Positions 8,518-16,609 of a DNA stretch of 64,000 nucleotides are shown in pieces. Position numbers and translations under genes: made by a program. The notes beneath the pieces were generated by a model. It searched no databases. It saw only the letters and a list, made by a program, of their open reading frames with translations, and was not told the origin of the DNA. This DNA is from an uncultured Propionibacteriaceae bacterium (GTDB lineage Bacteria > Actinomycetota > Actinomycetes > Propionibacteriales > Propionibacteriaceae). Numbering within the stretch: position 1 is the stretch's first letter; each line of letters begins with the position of its first letter. The stretch lies in contig CALIWR010000003.1 of NCBI GenBank assembly GCA_938046585.1, forward strand, positions 143,972 through 207,971, read 5' to 3'.

Positions 8518-9313
8518 CGCGGCCCTCCAAGGTGGGTACGGCGGCAATCAACGCCTGGGTGTACGGATGCTCCGGGGCCACCAGCACCTGCTGCGGCGGG
8601 CCGGATTCGACAAAAGTGCCATTCGCCAGCATCTGCACCCGCGAGACCAGCCGTCTCACCAGCGAGATCTGATGGCTGACGAACAACACCGCGGTCCCTA
8701 ACTGGGACGCGGTCTGCGACAGCAATTCCAGCACCTCCGCTTGGGCCCGGACATCAAGCGCGCTAGTCGGCTCATCCGCCAGCAGCACCCGCGGCTCGCT
8801 CAGCAGCGCCATCGCAATCGCCGCCCGCTGCGCCATCCCGCCGGACAATTCGAACGGGAAAGCACCCAACACCGCGTCCGGATCGTCGAACCGAAGCCGT
8901 TTCAACAGGTCCCGGGATGCGGCCAGACAGGCCTGCTGCGACACCTTCGGGCTGTGCAGCCGTACCGATTCGACAAATTGACGACTTACCCGGATCAGCG
9001 GATCGAAACTCGCCATCGGGCGCTGGAACACCATCGCCACCTCGGGTCCCCGCAGCCGGCGCCACGACTTCGCGGTGGCATGGGTAATGTCCACCCCCTG
9101 GTAGCGGATGCTGCCGTCGCGTACCGCCAGGCCGCCGGGACGCAACCCCAGCAGGCACGACAGCAGCGTCGACTTGCCGCCGCCGGATTCGCCGATAATC
9201 CCGACGATCTCCCCGCTGCTCAAGCTGAGGTCGATCTCGTGGATCGTGTCGGGCTGGCCCGGGTAGCCGGCCCGCAGGCCGGTCACCTCCAAAACCGCGG
9301 AATCACTCGACAT
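8507..9313 (-). CDS. ABC transporter ATP-binding protein (NikD/OppD type)
   Basis: This 268-residue ATPase is the first of the two nucleotide-binding subunits of the operon. Walker A is GESGGGKSTLL near residue 37, the signature is LSGGMAQRAAIAMALL, and Walker B is VLLADEPTSALDVRAQ. The LSGGMxQR form and the ADEPTSALD stretch are typical of NikD/OppD proteins. The chosen ATG, MSSDSAVLEVTGL, overlaps the end of the binding-protein gene by 11 bases; a start three codons upstream is possible. The protein ends near PTLEG without the long cysteine-containing C-terminal extension usual in peptide transporters, which slightly favours a metal-type system over oligopeptides. Confidence 0.9.
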   Translation of the reverse strand: MSSDSAVLEVTGLRAGYPGQPDTIHEIDLSLSSGEIVGIIGESGGGKSTLLSCLLGLRPGGLAVRDGSIRYQGVDITHATAKSWRRLRGPEVAMVFQRPMASFDPLIRVSRQFVESVRLHSPKVSQQACLAASRDLLKRLRFDDPDAVLGAFPFELSGGMAQRAAIAMALLSEPRVLLADEPTSALDVRAQAEVLELLSQTASQLGTAVLFVSHQISLVRRLVSRVQMLANGTFVESGPPQQVLVAPEHPYTQALIAAVPTLEGRDAA

Positions 9314-10826
9314 GGGTCTCATGGGTCAGCAGGTGATACTCGGTCGGGACCATATGCAGCCCCTTGACCTTGGCATTCGACACCGCCCACCACTGGGCGT
9401 GCCCGAACGGCACCACGACCGTGTCATTGAGCGCGATCTGCTGCAGGCCGCGGGCCTTCTCCAGCCGCTGGGCGGCGTCGTACGTAGACGCCAGATCCTT
9501 CAGCCCCGCATCCAGCTCGGGCGACGAATAGCGAGCGAAATTGCTCTCACCGCCGGTACGCAGCAGGGTGTCGAAGAAATACTGCGGGTCACCGGTGGGA
9601 GCCATCGCGAACGAGTACATCCCGATCTCGTATTCGCCCGACTTCATCCGCTCGGTGGTCGACGAAAGCTCAGTGATCTTGACGTCGACCCCGATCTTGG
9701 CCAGGTCGGACTGCAGCAGCTGCGCCATCTGGCCCAGCTGCGGGCGCCGCGGGTAGGTCAGCAGCCGCAGGCTGAGCTGCTGCCCGTCCTTAACCAGTTT
9801 GCCGCCGGATTCGGTGTAGCCCATCTCCTGGAATAGGGCCTTGGCCTTGTCCAGGTTCTTCTCGCGTACCGGCAGCTGCAGGCCGGTGCTGCCACCGAAG
9901 ACCACATTGTCGGGGAACAGCGCATAGGTGCTCTTGCCCATGTCATTCATCACCGACACGTAGCCGTTGCGGTCGAGGGCGTAGTTGATGGCCTGCCGGG
10001 CCCGCAGGTCCTTGGTGATCGGGCTAGCGGTGTTGAGGATCACGACATCACCGCGGGTCGAGGTCACCTGCCAGGTGGTGAACCGGGAAGTATCGGAAAA
10101 GACCGCCAGCCCGGACGACTCCGGCTGGATCGCGAGCTGGATCTCGCCGGCCTGCAGCGCCAACCCCATGGCCTGGGTGTCCCCGTACGAACGCCAGGTG
10201 ACGTGAGTCAGTTTCGGTTTACCGCCCCAATAGTTCTCGTTCGCGTCCAATTCCAGCTTCTGCTTCGGGGTGAACGAGGCCACTTTGAACGGGCCGGTGC
10301 CCTGCGGCGCGGTGGCCGGCTTAATCCCGTCGCCGATCGCCTGGATCGCGGTCATCGGGTCACTCAAGATGCTCGGCAGCGCGGCCACCGGGGTCTTGGT
10401 GACGATCGTAAGGGTCTGCCCCTCAGCGGTCATCGAGGCGATCGGCAACTGGGCCTGGGCCCGGACGTTGGTGGCGATAGCGTATTCGAGGGAGGCTTTC
10501 ACCGCCTGCGCCGTCATCGGGCTGCCGTTGTGGAACGTTACCTTGTCGCGCAGGGTGAAGGTCCAGGTCAGCGGGTCGACGTTCTTCCACTCGGTCGCCA
10601 GTTTGGGGATCAGGTTCAGTTTCTGATCGACGTCGACGAGGGTCTCAGTGATACCGTCGCGGGAATTGGACCAGCCAACATACGCGGTGGCAGTGTCCAA
10701 GGAATCCCCCCGGTCACTGGAACCGTAGGTCAAAGTGGTGGTGGGCCCCGTCGACCCGGCGCCCCCACATCCGGTCAGCATCAGGGCCGCGGCCAGGACG
10801 CCGGCCAGGAAAGCTCTGGGTCTCAT
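9303..10826 (-). CDS. Nickel/peptide-type ABC substrate-binding lipoprotein (SBP_bac_5, NikA/CntA-like)
   Basis: This 507-residue extracytoplasmic binding protein belongs to the SBP_bac_5 family, which binds peptides, opines or nickel/cobalt complexes. The start MRPRAFLAGVLAAALMLTGC has a positively charged N-terminus, a hydrophobic core and a lipobox ending LTGC. The family landmarks LATEWKNVDPLTWTFTLRD, VTFHNGSPMTAQAVKASLEY and GTGPFKVASFTPKQKLEL are present. The ATG at 10826 overlaps the stop of the permease gene by 4 bases and fixes the start; longer frames upstream run into the permease gene. The riboswitch leader of the operon points to cobalt, free or chelated, as a candidate ligand. 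Ligand identity is inference. Confidence 0.9.
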   Translation of the reverse strand: MRPRAFLAGVLAAALMLTGCGGAGSTGPTTTLTYGSSDRGDSLDTATAYVGWSNSRDGITETLVDVDQKLNLIPKLATEWKNVDPLTWTFTLRDKVTFHNGSPMTAQAVKASLEYAIATNVRAQAQLPIASMTAEGQTLTIVTKTPVAALPSILSDPMTAIQAIGDGIKPATAPQGTGPFKVASFTPKQKLELDANENYWGGKPKLTHVTWRSYGDTQAMGLALQAGEIQLAIQPESSGLAVFSDTSRFTTWQVTSTRGDVVILNTASPITKDLRARQAINYALDRNGYVSVMNDMGKSTYALFPDNVVFGGSTGLQLPVREKNLDKAKALFQEMGYTESGGKLVKDGQQLSLRLLTYPRRPQLGQMAQLLQSDLAKIGVDVKITELSSTTERMKSGEYEIGMYSFAMAPTGDPQYFFDTLLRTGGESNFARYSSPELDAGLKDLASTYDAAQRLEKARGLQQIALNDTVVVPFGHAQWWAVSNAKVKGLHMVPTEYHLLTHETHVE

Positions 10827-12766
10827 GACGAAGTAGCCTTTCTCTTCTGGTTCTGGTTTGCATTCACGGCCAACACCTCCTGCGAGGCGTCGGCGAACAG
10901 ATTCACAATCAGGGTGACGAGCAGCAGGGCGAAACCGGGGCCGAAAACCAGCCAAGGAGCCACCTGCAGATAGGGCCGGCCCTCGCTGATCATGGTTCCC
11001 CATTCGGACGTCGGCTGCGGCAGGCCAAGCCCGACGAACGACAGCGTGGCCAGGTTCAAGATCACACTGCCCAGGCTGGAGGCGGCCATCACGACCAGCG
11101 GGCTGCCGATATTGGGCACCATGTGCCGTACCAGGATCACCGCCGACGGCACGGCATTCATCCGGGCCGCCTGAATGTACGGGGCGTTCTTTACCTGCAG
11201 CGTAAGAATCCGAGCATAGCGGGAGATAGAGGTCCACGAGGCCAGGGTTAGCGCGATTACCGAGCTAAAGAATCCCGGGCCCAGCATCGCCGCGAAGGCC
11301 AGGGCCAAGATGAACTCCGGGAACGACTGGAAGATCGCCGTCACCCGCTGGATGGCGGCATCGACTACCCCGCCGGCCACCGCCGAGATCACCCCGATCA
11401 GGGTGCCGATCACCAGCGCGCAACAGACCACGGTCACCGCGACCGACAGGGTCGGGCGGATACCGACCAGGACCCGGGAGAAGACGTCACGGCCCAGGTT
11501 GTCGGTGCCCATCCAATGGCTGGCGCTAGGCGGACGCAGCTTGGTCAACGCCTGGGGCAGGTACGGGTCCTGCGGGGCCAACCAGGTGGCGGTCAAGGTA
11601 ACCAGCACGATCACCGCCAGCATCCCGACGAGGATCCACCAGCCCAGCTGCGGCGACAACCGGGAACTACGGTCGCTGGTCTTCGCAGGCCGAGTCGACA
11701 CCTCCAGCTGCTGCAGATCGGGATGGCTGATCTTCAGCTGTTCAGCCTCGCGAGCGATGCTCAGCGGGGTGGAATCGTCCGACTCGCTTTGGGCGTCGAT
11801 CCGGCCCCGCGCCGTACGGGCCTTTCCCGCCAGACGCGGGTCCAGGAAGAAAGAGAGCAAATCGGCCGCGGTGTTAGCAATCAGGAAGACCAGCGCACAC
11901 CAGACCACATAGGCCTGGATGACCGGATAGTCCTTGGCATTGATCGCGGCCAGGGCATAGTTGCCGATTCCCTGCCAGGAGAAGATCGCTTCGACTACCG
12001 CGGAGCCGGCCAGCAGAGCCCCGAAACTCGAGGCCCCCAGGGTGCACAGCGGGGCCGCGATATTCCGCAGGATATGCGCCCCGATTCGGGCCTCACCCAT
12101 GCCCCGGATCCGCAGCCCGGCTACGTACGGCTGGTCGCATTCCTCCAGGGAGATGGCCCGGATCTGGCGGACGTACCAGCCGACCATCGCCAGGCAGAGC
12201 GTGATCGTTGGCATCACCATGCCGTACGCGTCCCGGGTAGCCGAGATCGGGAACCACCGCAGTTCCATGCCCAGCAGGTGCAGGACCAGCAGCGCGAACA
12301 GGAATCCCGGGACCGCGGAGCTGACGTAGCTAGCGAAACGGACTAGCTTGTCGAAAAGACCGCGCGGGCGCAGCGCCGCGGTGATCCCGACGGGGATCGC
12401 GATCAGCCAGGTCAATACCAGCGAGGCTACGGTCAGGGCCAGGGTGAGCGGCAGCCGACGCTGCAGGTCGGTCATGATGTTGGTGCCGTTGCTGAGCGAG
12501 GTGCCGAGGTCGCCGTGCAGAAGCCGACCTAGCCAGGACAGGTATTGCTCCCATAACGGCCGGTCCAGGCCTAGGCGTTCCCGCATCAGGGAGATCATCT
12601 CGGCGGTCGGCTGCACCCCTTGTGAGGTGAGCATGTTCTCAGCCAGATCCCCAGGTGTCAGATATGTCAAAACAAATGCCAGGACACTGACTCCGAAGAG
12701 CACCAACAGCGTATTGGCCAACCACCCGATCACGCGGCCGTATGGGCTCGCCATCCATGACCCCAA
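10823..12766 (-). CDS. Fused NikB-NikC-like ABC permease
   Basis: This 647-residue protein joins two BPD_transp_1 permease domains that are usually separate subunits. Residues 1 to about 318 are NikB/OppB-like, with LTPGDLAENML, GDLGTSLSNG and the coupling region ISLEECDQPYVAGLRIRGMG. A hydrophilic linker of about 55 residues follows, rich in serine, aspartate and glutamate. Residues from about 372 are NikC/OppC-like, with TWLAPQDPYLPQALTKLR, HWMGTDNLGRDVFSRVLVGI and VGLGLPQPTSEWGTMISEG. It is the first gene of the operon and begins about 35 bases after the riboswitch-like element. A single chain should act as the complete transmembrane channel with the two separate ATPases. Confidence 0.93.
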   Translation of the reverse strand: MGSWMASPYGRVIGWLANTLLVLFGVSVLAFVLTYLTPGDLAENMLTSQGVQPTAEMISLMRERLGLDRPLWEQYLSWLGRLLHGDLGTSLSNGTNIMTDLQRRLPLTLALTVASLVLTWLIAIPVGITAALRPRGLFDKLVRFASYVSSAVPGFLFALLVLHLLGMELRWFPISATRDAYGMVMPTITLCLAMVGWYVRQIRAISLEECDQPYVAGLRIRGMGEARIGAHILRNIAAPLCTLGASSFGALLAGSAVVEAIFSWQGIGNYALAAINAKDYPVIQAYVVWCALVFLIANTAADLLSFFLDPRLAGKARTARGRIDAQSESDDSTPLSIAREAEQLKISHPDLQQLEVSTRPAKTSDRSSRLSPQLGWWILVGMLAVIVLVTLTATWLAPQDPYLPQALTKLRPPSASHWMGTDNLGRDVFSRVLVGIRPTLSVAVTVVCCALVIGTLIGVISAVAGGVVDAAIQRVTAIFQSFPEFILALAFAAMLGPGFFSSVIALTLASWTSISRYARILTLQVKNAPYIQAARMNAVPSAVILVRHMVPNIGSPLVVMAASSLGSVILNLATLSFVGLGLPQPTSEWGTMISEGRPYLQVAPWLVFGPGFALLLVTLIVNLFADASQEVLAVNANQNQKRKATSS

Positions 12767-12799
12767 CCTGAGTACCTCGCTCGTCCGAAGGGCGTTTCT

Positions 12800-12881
12800 C
12801 GGGTACGTGGGTCGGGCTTGGCCTCAGGCCACACCGTTGCGGGACAGCTCTGGATTCCCACCAGATTCCTTCGTACCAAAG
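12800..12881 (-). promoter_or_regulatory. Compact cobalamin-riboswitch-like leader
   Basis: Read on the minus strand, positions 12869-12831 give GGAATCTGGTGGGAATCCAG followed by AGCTGTCCCGCAACGGTGT. This fits the cobalamin riboswitch core, namely GGGAA, a GGTG-x-AATCC hairpin and CTGxCCCGCAACxGT. Positions 12820 to 12808 give AAGCCCGACCCAC, resembling the B12 box. GGTACG near 12877-12872 can pair with CGTACC near 12807-12802 and would close the element as P1. The element lies directly upstream of the fused permease gene. It is shorter than typical examples, so a covariance-model search would settle the class and extent. Confidence 0.75.
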
Positions 12882-12968
12882 GTGACCCTACCTGAGATCG
12901 ACTCTCAGACCTAATCGAGAGCTGAGAATCGGGATGATCGCTGTCAGGCAAGCAAAATATGGGCTTAT

Positions 12969-13236
12969 CCGCCGGGTCGGATGACCAGCACAGGGACGGG
13001 CTAACCAGCCCAGACGGGCCTGCGACTCGGCCCAGGGCAAGGTTCGGTCCGCTGTTGTGCGGCCGGTGGTGTGACGGGCACCTGATCCGGGTAACTGCTG
13101 GTCCGCCGGGTCGGATGACCAGCACAAGGACGGGCTAACCAGCCCAGATGGGCCTGCGACTCGGCCCAGGGCAAGGTTCGGTCCGCTGTTGTGCGGCCGG
13201 TGGTGTGACGGGCACCCGATCCGGGTTACTGCTGGG
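12969..13236. repeat. Two tandem 134-bp units containing the inverted-end intergenic element
   Basis: The unit starting CCGCCGGGTCGGATGACCAG at 12969 recurs at 13103. By eye the copies differ at only about four or five positions. Each contains an element running from CCAGCACA to GGTTCGGTCCGCTGTTGTGC, a relative of the elements at 5137, 15862 and 46667. Together they fill most of the gap between the riboswitch leader and the AI-2E gene. I see no gene here. Confidence 0.85.
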
Positions 13237-13294
13237 CGGCAGGACAGTGGTCACATGCGCGAAGCTGAGCCGAGCGGTGCCCCGCTGCGGCGCC

Positions 13295-15658
13295 TCAATC
13301 AGTCCAGCGGGGGGTGGCGCTGGTCTGCACCGTGGGGCCCGCAGGTTGCGGGGCAGGCTCGGCGGGCGAGACCAGGCGTTCCTTGGCCCGGCGCGGGGCC
13401 GAGTCGCTGATGGCCGGCAGGACCTCGGTGGTCTCACCGTCCCACTTCCGCTGGGGTTTCGGCTCGTCCGGTTCGTCCGGCTCGTCGGAATCATCGGGGG
13501 CCAGTTCTAGTCGGGGCGGATAGGTCCCGGCGCCGGGCGCCCACGGTGATTCGCCGGGCTCGGTGCGGACCTGCGGGTGCGGCGGGGCGGTCTGGAGGGT
13601 GGGATCGGGCTGTTCGGCCGGGATGTCCGGCTCGTCACCTGAGATCGGCTCGGGCAGGGCGTGGGTTGGTTCGGGCTTGACCGCCGTGCCGTTCGTGGGC
13701 CGAGGCTCGGGCAATTCGGCGGGAGCATCGAGCAGGTCAGCTTCGGTGTGCGTCGCCTCGTGCGACCGGCCCCACGGCAGGTACGGGTCGCTCGCGGTCA
13801 GGTCCGGATCGCTAGACAGGACCTGGGCCAACCCGGGCCCGGCAGGGTCAGGCTCACCGGTCGACTCGAGAAGATCGGCATCCGGCTCGGGCAAGCCGTG
13901 GCTGGGGACTGTCTGATCGGCCGGGTCCTGGTTGATGCTCAGCTGTGGCATTGGTTCGGGCAGGCCGTGGGTCGGGGTCGTCTGATCGGCCGGGTCCTGG
14001 TTGATGCTCAGCTGCGGCATTGGTTCGGGCAGGCCGTGGGCCGGGGTTGTCTGATCGGCCTCCGGTTCCGGATCGGGGATCGACTCAGCCGACGCAGGCG
14101 CCCCCTGATCGGCCAGGGTGTCGGACGCGGTCGGGGCTTCGGCATCCGGGTCGAGCAGGGACTGGATCCGGGCGACCTCGGCAGAGACCTCAGCTGCTGG
14201 TTCTGCCGGTGCGGGCTCGGGCAGCAGCCGGGCCGGCATCAGATCCGCCGGCTGGGGTTTGGCGGTGAGGCTGGGGGCGGTGTCCGGCAAAGACGGGTCC
14301 GGTTGCATCGACCGTTCGGTGGTCTCGATCGGGAGCGAATCCTCTGGCAGATCCACATCCGGGATGCCTGTCGGGTCTGGGTTTACGACAGTAGCGGCTG
14401 GGGGACTGATCCCGATCAGGCCCGGGCTCGTCAGGTCAGGGTCCGGGGCGGATGGAGCCTGGGCGGTAGCCGCCGATGGTGCCGGCCCGTACCGGAGGGC
14501 CTGCTCACCACCCGGGTCTGAGTACGGGGTGCGGCCCTGGTCTGATCCTGGGGCCGTACCGGGCATCGGCAGAGGTTCGGTGACCAGTTCGCGTAGGACC
14601 GGTTCCTCGTCGCTGGTCTTCGGGTCGGAGGCGATCAAGGCATTCAGCCAGCGCAGGTTCGGGTCGGCGTCGACCAAGATCGCCTTCATGAACTGGGTTG
14701 CCGGCAGGGCCAGCAGTGCGCCGAGCGGGCCCAGGGTGAAGGCCCACACCAGCAGCGACAGGAACGACACCGTCGAGGTGACGCCCACCGCTTCGCCGGT
14801 GAACTTGGGCTGGATGATCGACTGGAAGATGAAGTTCGACAGCGAGTACAAAGCCACTACCAGCGCCAGCCCGGTCAGGCCTTTCGTCAGGAAAGCCATG
14901 ATCGCGGCCGGGAGCAGCCCGATCACGAAACCGATGTTCGGGATGTAATTGGTGACGAACGACAGCACCGCCCAAACGATCGCCAGTGGTACCCCGATCG
15001 CGACCAGACCAGCCCAGGTCACCAGCGCCACGATCAGCCCGAAGATGGTCGAGGTGACCCAATAGCGCCGTACGCCGTGCGCGAAGGACTGCAACGCCAA
15101 CAGCAGGACCGGGTTGTGCCGCTCGCCCAGCCGCTGCAGCCGCTCGTCGAAGTCGAAAGAGTCGATGATCATAAACAGCAGGACGGAGATCACGACCACC
15201 AGCAGCGACACCACCCCGCTGACGTTGGACACCACCCGTCCGACAACACCGACCACGCTACTCGGGTCGATCCCCTGCAGCTGTTCGGTGACCTGAGAGC
15301 TGGTGATTCCGTACCGGCTACCCAGACTCAGCAGTTGTGACCACAAGGTCAGGCCTTGATTCTTGTACTGCGGGATCTCCCGTACGAAGAGTGACCCGGC
15401 CCAGCCGAGAGACCAGAAGAACAGGCCCAGGATCGTGATCGCCGCTAGCCCGGTGATGATCGAAGCCACGATCTTCGGCAGGAAACGTTTCAGCACCGAC
15501 ATCAACGGCCAGACCACGATCATCAGGTTCAGCGCCAGAAATGCAGGCGCCACGATGCTGGCGAACTGTTTCAGCCCGATCATCGCGACGATCACGGCGG
15601 CCACGCCCAGGAACACCGTCAGAGCACGGTGCGAGCGGGAGGGAGCTGCTTCGGTCAT
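13295..15658 (-). CDS. AI-2E family transporter with a long disordered C-terminal tail
   Basis: Residues 1 to about 345 form a standard AI-2E family (PF01594-type) polytopic membrane domain, with LALNLMIVVWPLMSVLKRFL, IPQYKNQGLTLWSQLL, the loop FVTNYIPNIGFVIGLLPAAI and the C-terminal helices GPLGALLALPATQFMKAIL. The remaining 440 or so residues are rich in proline, aspartate, glutamate and alanine and should be disordered. The tail contains a 23-residue repeat, ADQTTPAHGLPEPMPQLSIN plus QDP, in two full copies and one partial copy, encoded by 69-bp units. The ATG at 15658, starting MTEAAPSRSHR, is preferred to one 18 bases upstream. Family members usually end after the membrane domain at 350-400 residues, so the tail is the odd part. 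Function in the family is poorly known. Confidence 0.85.
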   Translation of the reverse strand: MTEAAPSRSHRALTVFLGVAAVIVAMIGLKQFASIVAPAFLALNLMIVVWPLMSVLKRFLPKIVASIITGLAAITILGLFFWSLGWAGSLFVREIPQYKNQGLTLWSQLLSLGSRYGITSSQVTEQLQGIDPSSVVGVVGRVVSNVSGVVSLLVVVISVLLFMIIDSFDFDERLQRLGERHNPVLLLALQSFAHGVRRYWVTSTIFGLIVALVTWAGLVAIGVPLAIVWAVLSFVTNYIPNIGFVIGLLPAAIMAFLTKGLTGLALVVALYSLSNFIFQSIIQPKFTGEAVGVTSTVSFLSLLVWAFTLGPLGALLALPATQFMKAILVDADPNLRWLNALIASDPKTSDEEPVLRELVTEPLPMPGTAPGSDQGRTPYSDPGGEQALRYGPAPSAATAQAPSAPDPDLTSPGLIGISPPAATVVNPDPTGIPDVDLPEDSLPIETTERSMQPDPSLPDTAPSLTAKPQPADLMPARLLPEPAPAEPAAEVSAEVARIQSLLDPDAEAPTASDTLADQGAPASAESIPDPEPEADQTTPAHGLPEPMPQLSINQDPADQTTPTHGLPEPMPQLSINQDPADQTVPSHGLPEPDADLLESTGEPDPAGPGLAQVLSSDPDLTASDPYLPWGRSHEATHTEADLLDAPAELPEPRPTNGTAVKPEPTHALPEPISGDEPDIPAEQPDPTLQTAPPHPQVRTEPGESPWAPGAGTYPPRLELAPDDSDEPDEPDEPKPQRKWDGETTEVLPAISDSAPRRAKERLVSPAEPAPQPAGPTVQTSATPRWTD
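13912..14070. repeat. 69-bp in-frame coding repeats in the AI-2E tail
   Basis: TCTGATCGGCCGGGTCCTGG begins at 13912 and again at 13981, and TCTGATCGGCC recurs at 14050. The spacing is therefore 69 bp, or 23 codons, and the reading frame is preserved. The copies are nearly identical, which suggests recent slippage or unequal crossing-over. Confidence 0.85.
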
Positions 15659-15800
15659 GTGCCCATCGTGCCTCACCGGCAGGGGATACCGGTTGCTGCC
15701 CCTGCCGAACAGCCGCGCATTGTGCTGGGAACCGGCCAGCAGCTTACGAATCGTCCCGGCGGTGACGACGACCGACAGCCTTTTACCCTCTACCGTCCCA

Positions 15801-15946
15801 GCACAGCAACAGGCCGAACCAGAGGTGTTCGCCGATTGGGTCGACCAGCACGGTCATCCCAGCACAGCAGCGGGCCGAACCCCATCCGGGACAGCCGGCC
15901 CGGGCGCAGACCAGGTGAGTGATCGGCGTTTTGCCCGCAGTTGTGC
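15801..15946. repeat. Intergenic inverted-end elements between the AI-2E and PH-domain genes
   Basis: GCACAGCAACAGGCCGAACC starts at 15801 and a second, fuller unit starts GCACAGCAGCGGGCCGAACC at 15862. The second unit ends GCCCGCAGTTGTGC at 15946, an inverted copy of its own start. The 306-bp stretch 15677-15982 holds these elements and no gene that I can support. Confidence 0.55.
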
Positions 15947-15987
15947 AGTACCTGCCGCTGGGGCAGGGCCCAGCGGCAGGGGTGTGA

Positions 15988-16521
15988 TTAGAAGGCCGCC
16001 GCCACGACCAGGGCCGCGAGCACCAGCCAGTGCGGCCAGCGCCACCGGACCTCAGCTGGTGCCTCGCCGAGCGGGGTGTCGGTCCAGCGGCGGCGCAATT
16101 CGGTGATCCCGTCATGTAGCCCGGACACCGGGCGGACGCCACCGGCCGCGGTGGGGCGCCGTTGGGGCCGTACCGGTGGGGCATTCCAGCAGTACACCCG
16201 CCGGACCTGGTCTGCGTCACGGTAGTCGATCCGGACCGTCCAGCCGGTCTCGATGTCGGTGATCGCCGAGTACGGCAGCCGATAGTCACGCAGTAGGTTC
16301 ACCACCCGGACCCCGTCGCTGCCTACCAGCACCCGCGGCGCCCACAGCAGCAGGTACGCGGCCCAGGCGATCAGGGCCAGCACCGGCCAGTACCGCAGCC
16401 CCGCCAAACCGGCCCGCCAGACCGCGTCCACCGCCATCCAGGCGGCCATCGCCCAAACCAGGATCGGCAGCCACGTTCCCGACGGGGTCCGGACCAGCAC
16501 GGCAGGCTCGGTCGGCTCCAT
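15988..16521 (-). CDS. Small membrane protein with bacterial PH-like domain
   Basis: This 177-residue protein has two hydrophobic helices near residues 18-35 and 43-60, then the stretch APRVLVGSDGVRVVNLLRDY leading to LPYSAITDIETGWTVRI. That layout, with two membrane spans followed by a short beta-rich domain and a W-containing strand, matches the actinobacterial PH-domain (bPH6-type) membrane proteins. A last hydrophobic segment, WPHWLVLAALVVAAAF, ends the chain. The ATG at 16521, starting MEPTEPAVLV, was chosen because it precedes the first helix by a normal distance. It is a single gene between repeat DNA and the terminator of the peptide operon. No specific role is known. Confidence 0.7.
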   Translation of the reverse strand: MEPTEPAVLVRTPSGTWLPILVWAMAAWMAVDAVWRAGLAGLRYWPVLALIAWAAYLLLWAPRVLVGSDGVRVVNLLRDYRLPYSAITDIETGWTVRIDYRDADQVRRVYCWNAPPVRPQRRPTAAGGVRPVSGLHDGITELRRRWTDTPLGEAPAEVRWRWPHWLVLAALVVAAAF

Positions 16522-16561
16522 GCCCGCGATCCTACCGAAACCGGCATCCCCGAAAGAATGC

Positions 16562-16595
16562 GAATGGGGCCGGACCCTGCGGTCCAGCCCCATTC
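16562..16595 (-). terminator. Hairpin terminator of the oligopeptide operon
   Basis: GAATGGGGCCGGACC and GGTCCAGCCCCATTC form a near-perfect stem of about 14-15 bp around a 4-base loop. The hairpin sits 14 bases after the stop of the binding-protein gene. The minus-strand sequence after it, GCATTCTTTC, is moderately T-rich. Confidence 0.75.
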
Positions 16596-16609
16596 ACGGT
16601 GGCGTCTGC

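Noticed and set aside
10823..12766. The long permease as an artefact of two genes joined by a missed stop
   Set aside because: The linker of about 55 residues is continuous, uses normal codons and contains no internal ribosome-binding site with start codon at the domain border, so a real fusion is more likely.
6457..12881. A complete metallophore (staphylopine-like) biosynthesis and transport locus
   Set aside because: Importer and exporter-like genes are present, but no nicotianamine-synthase-like, histidine-racemase or opine-dehydrogenase gene lies nearby, so the claim stays limited to transport.
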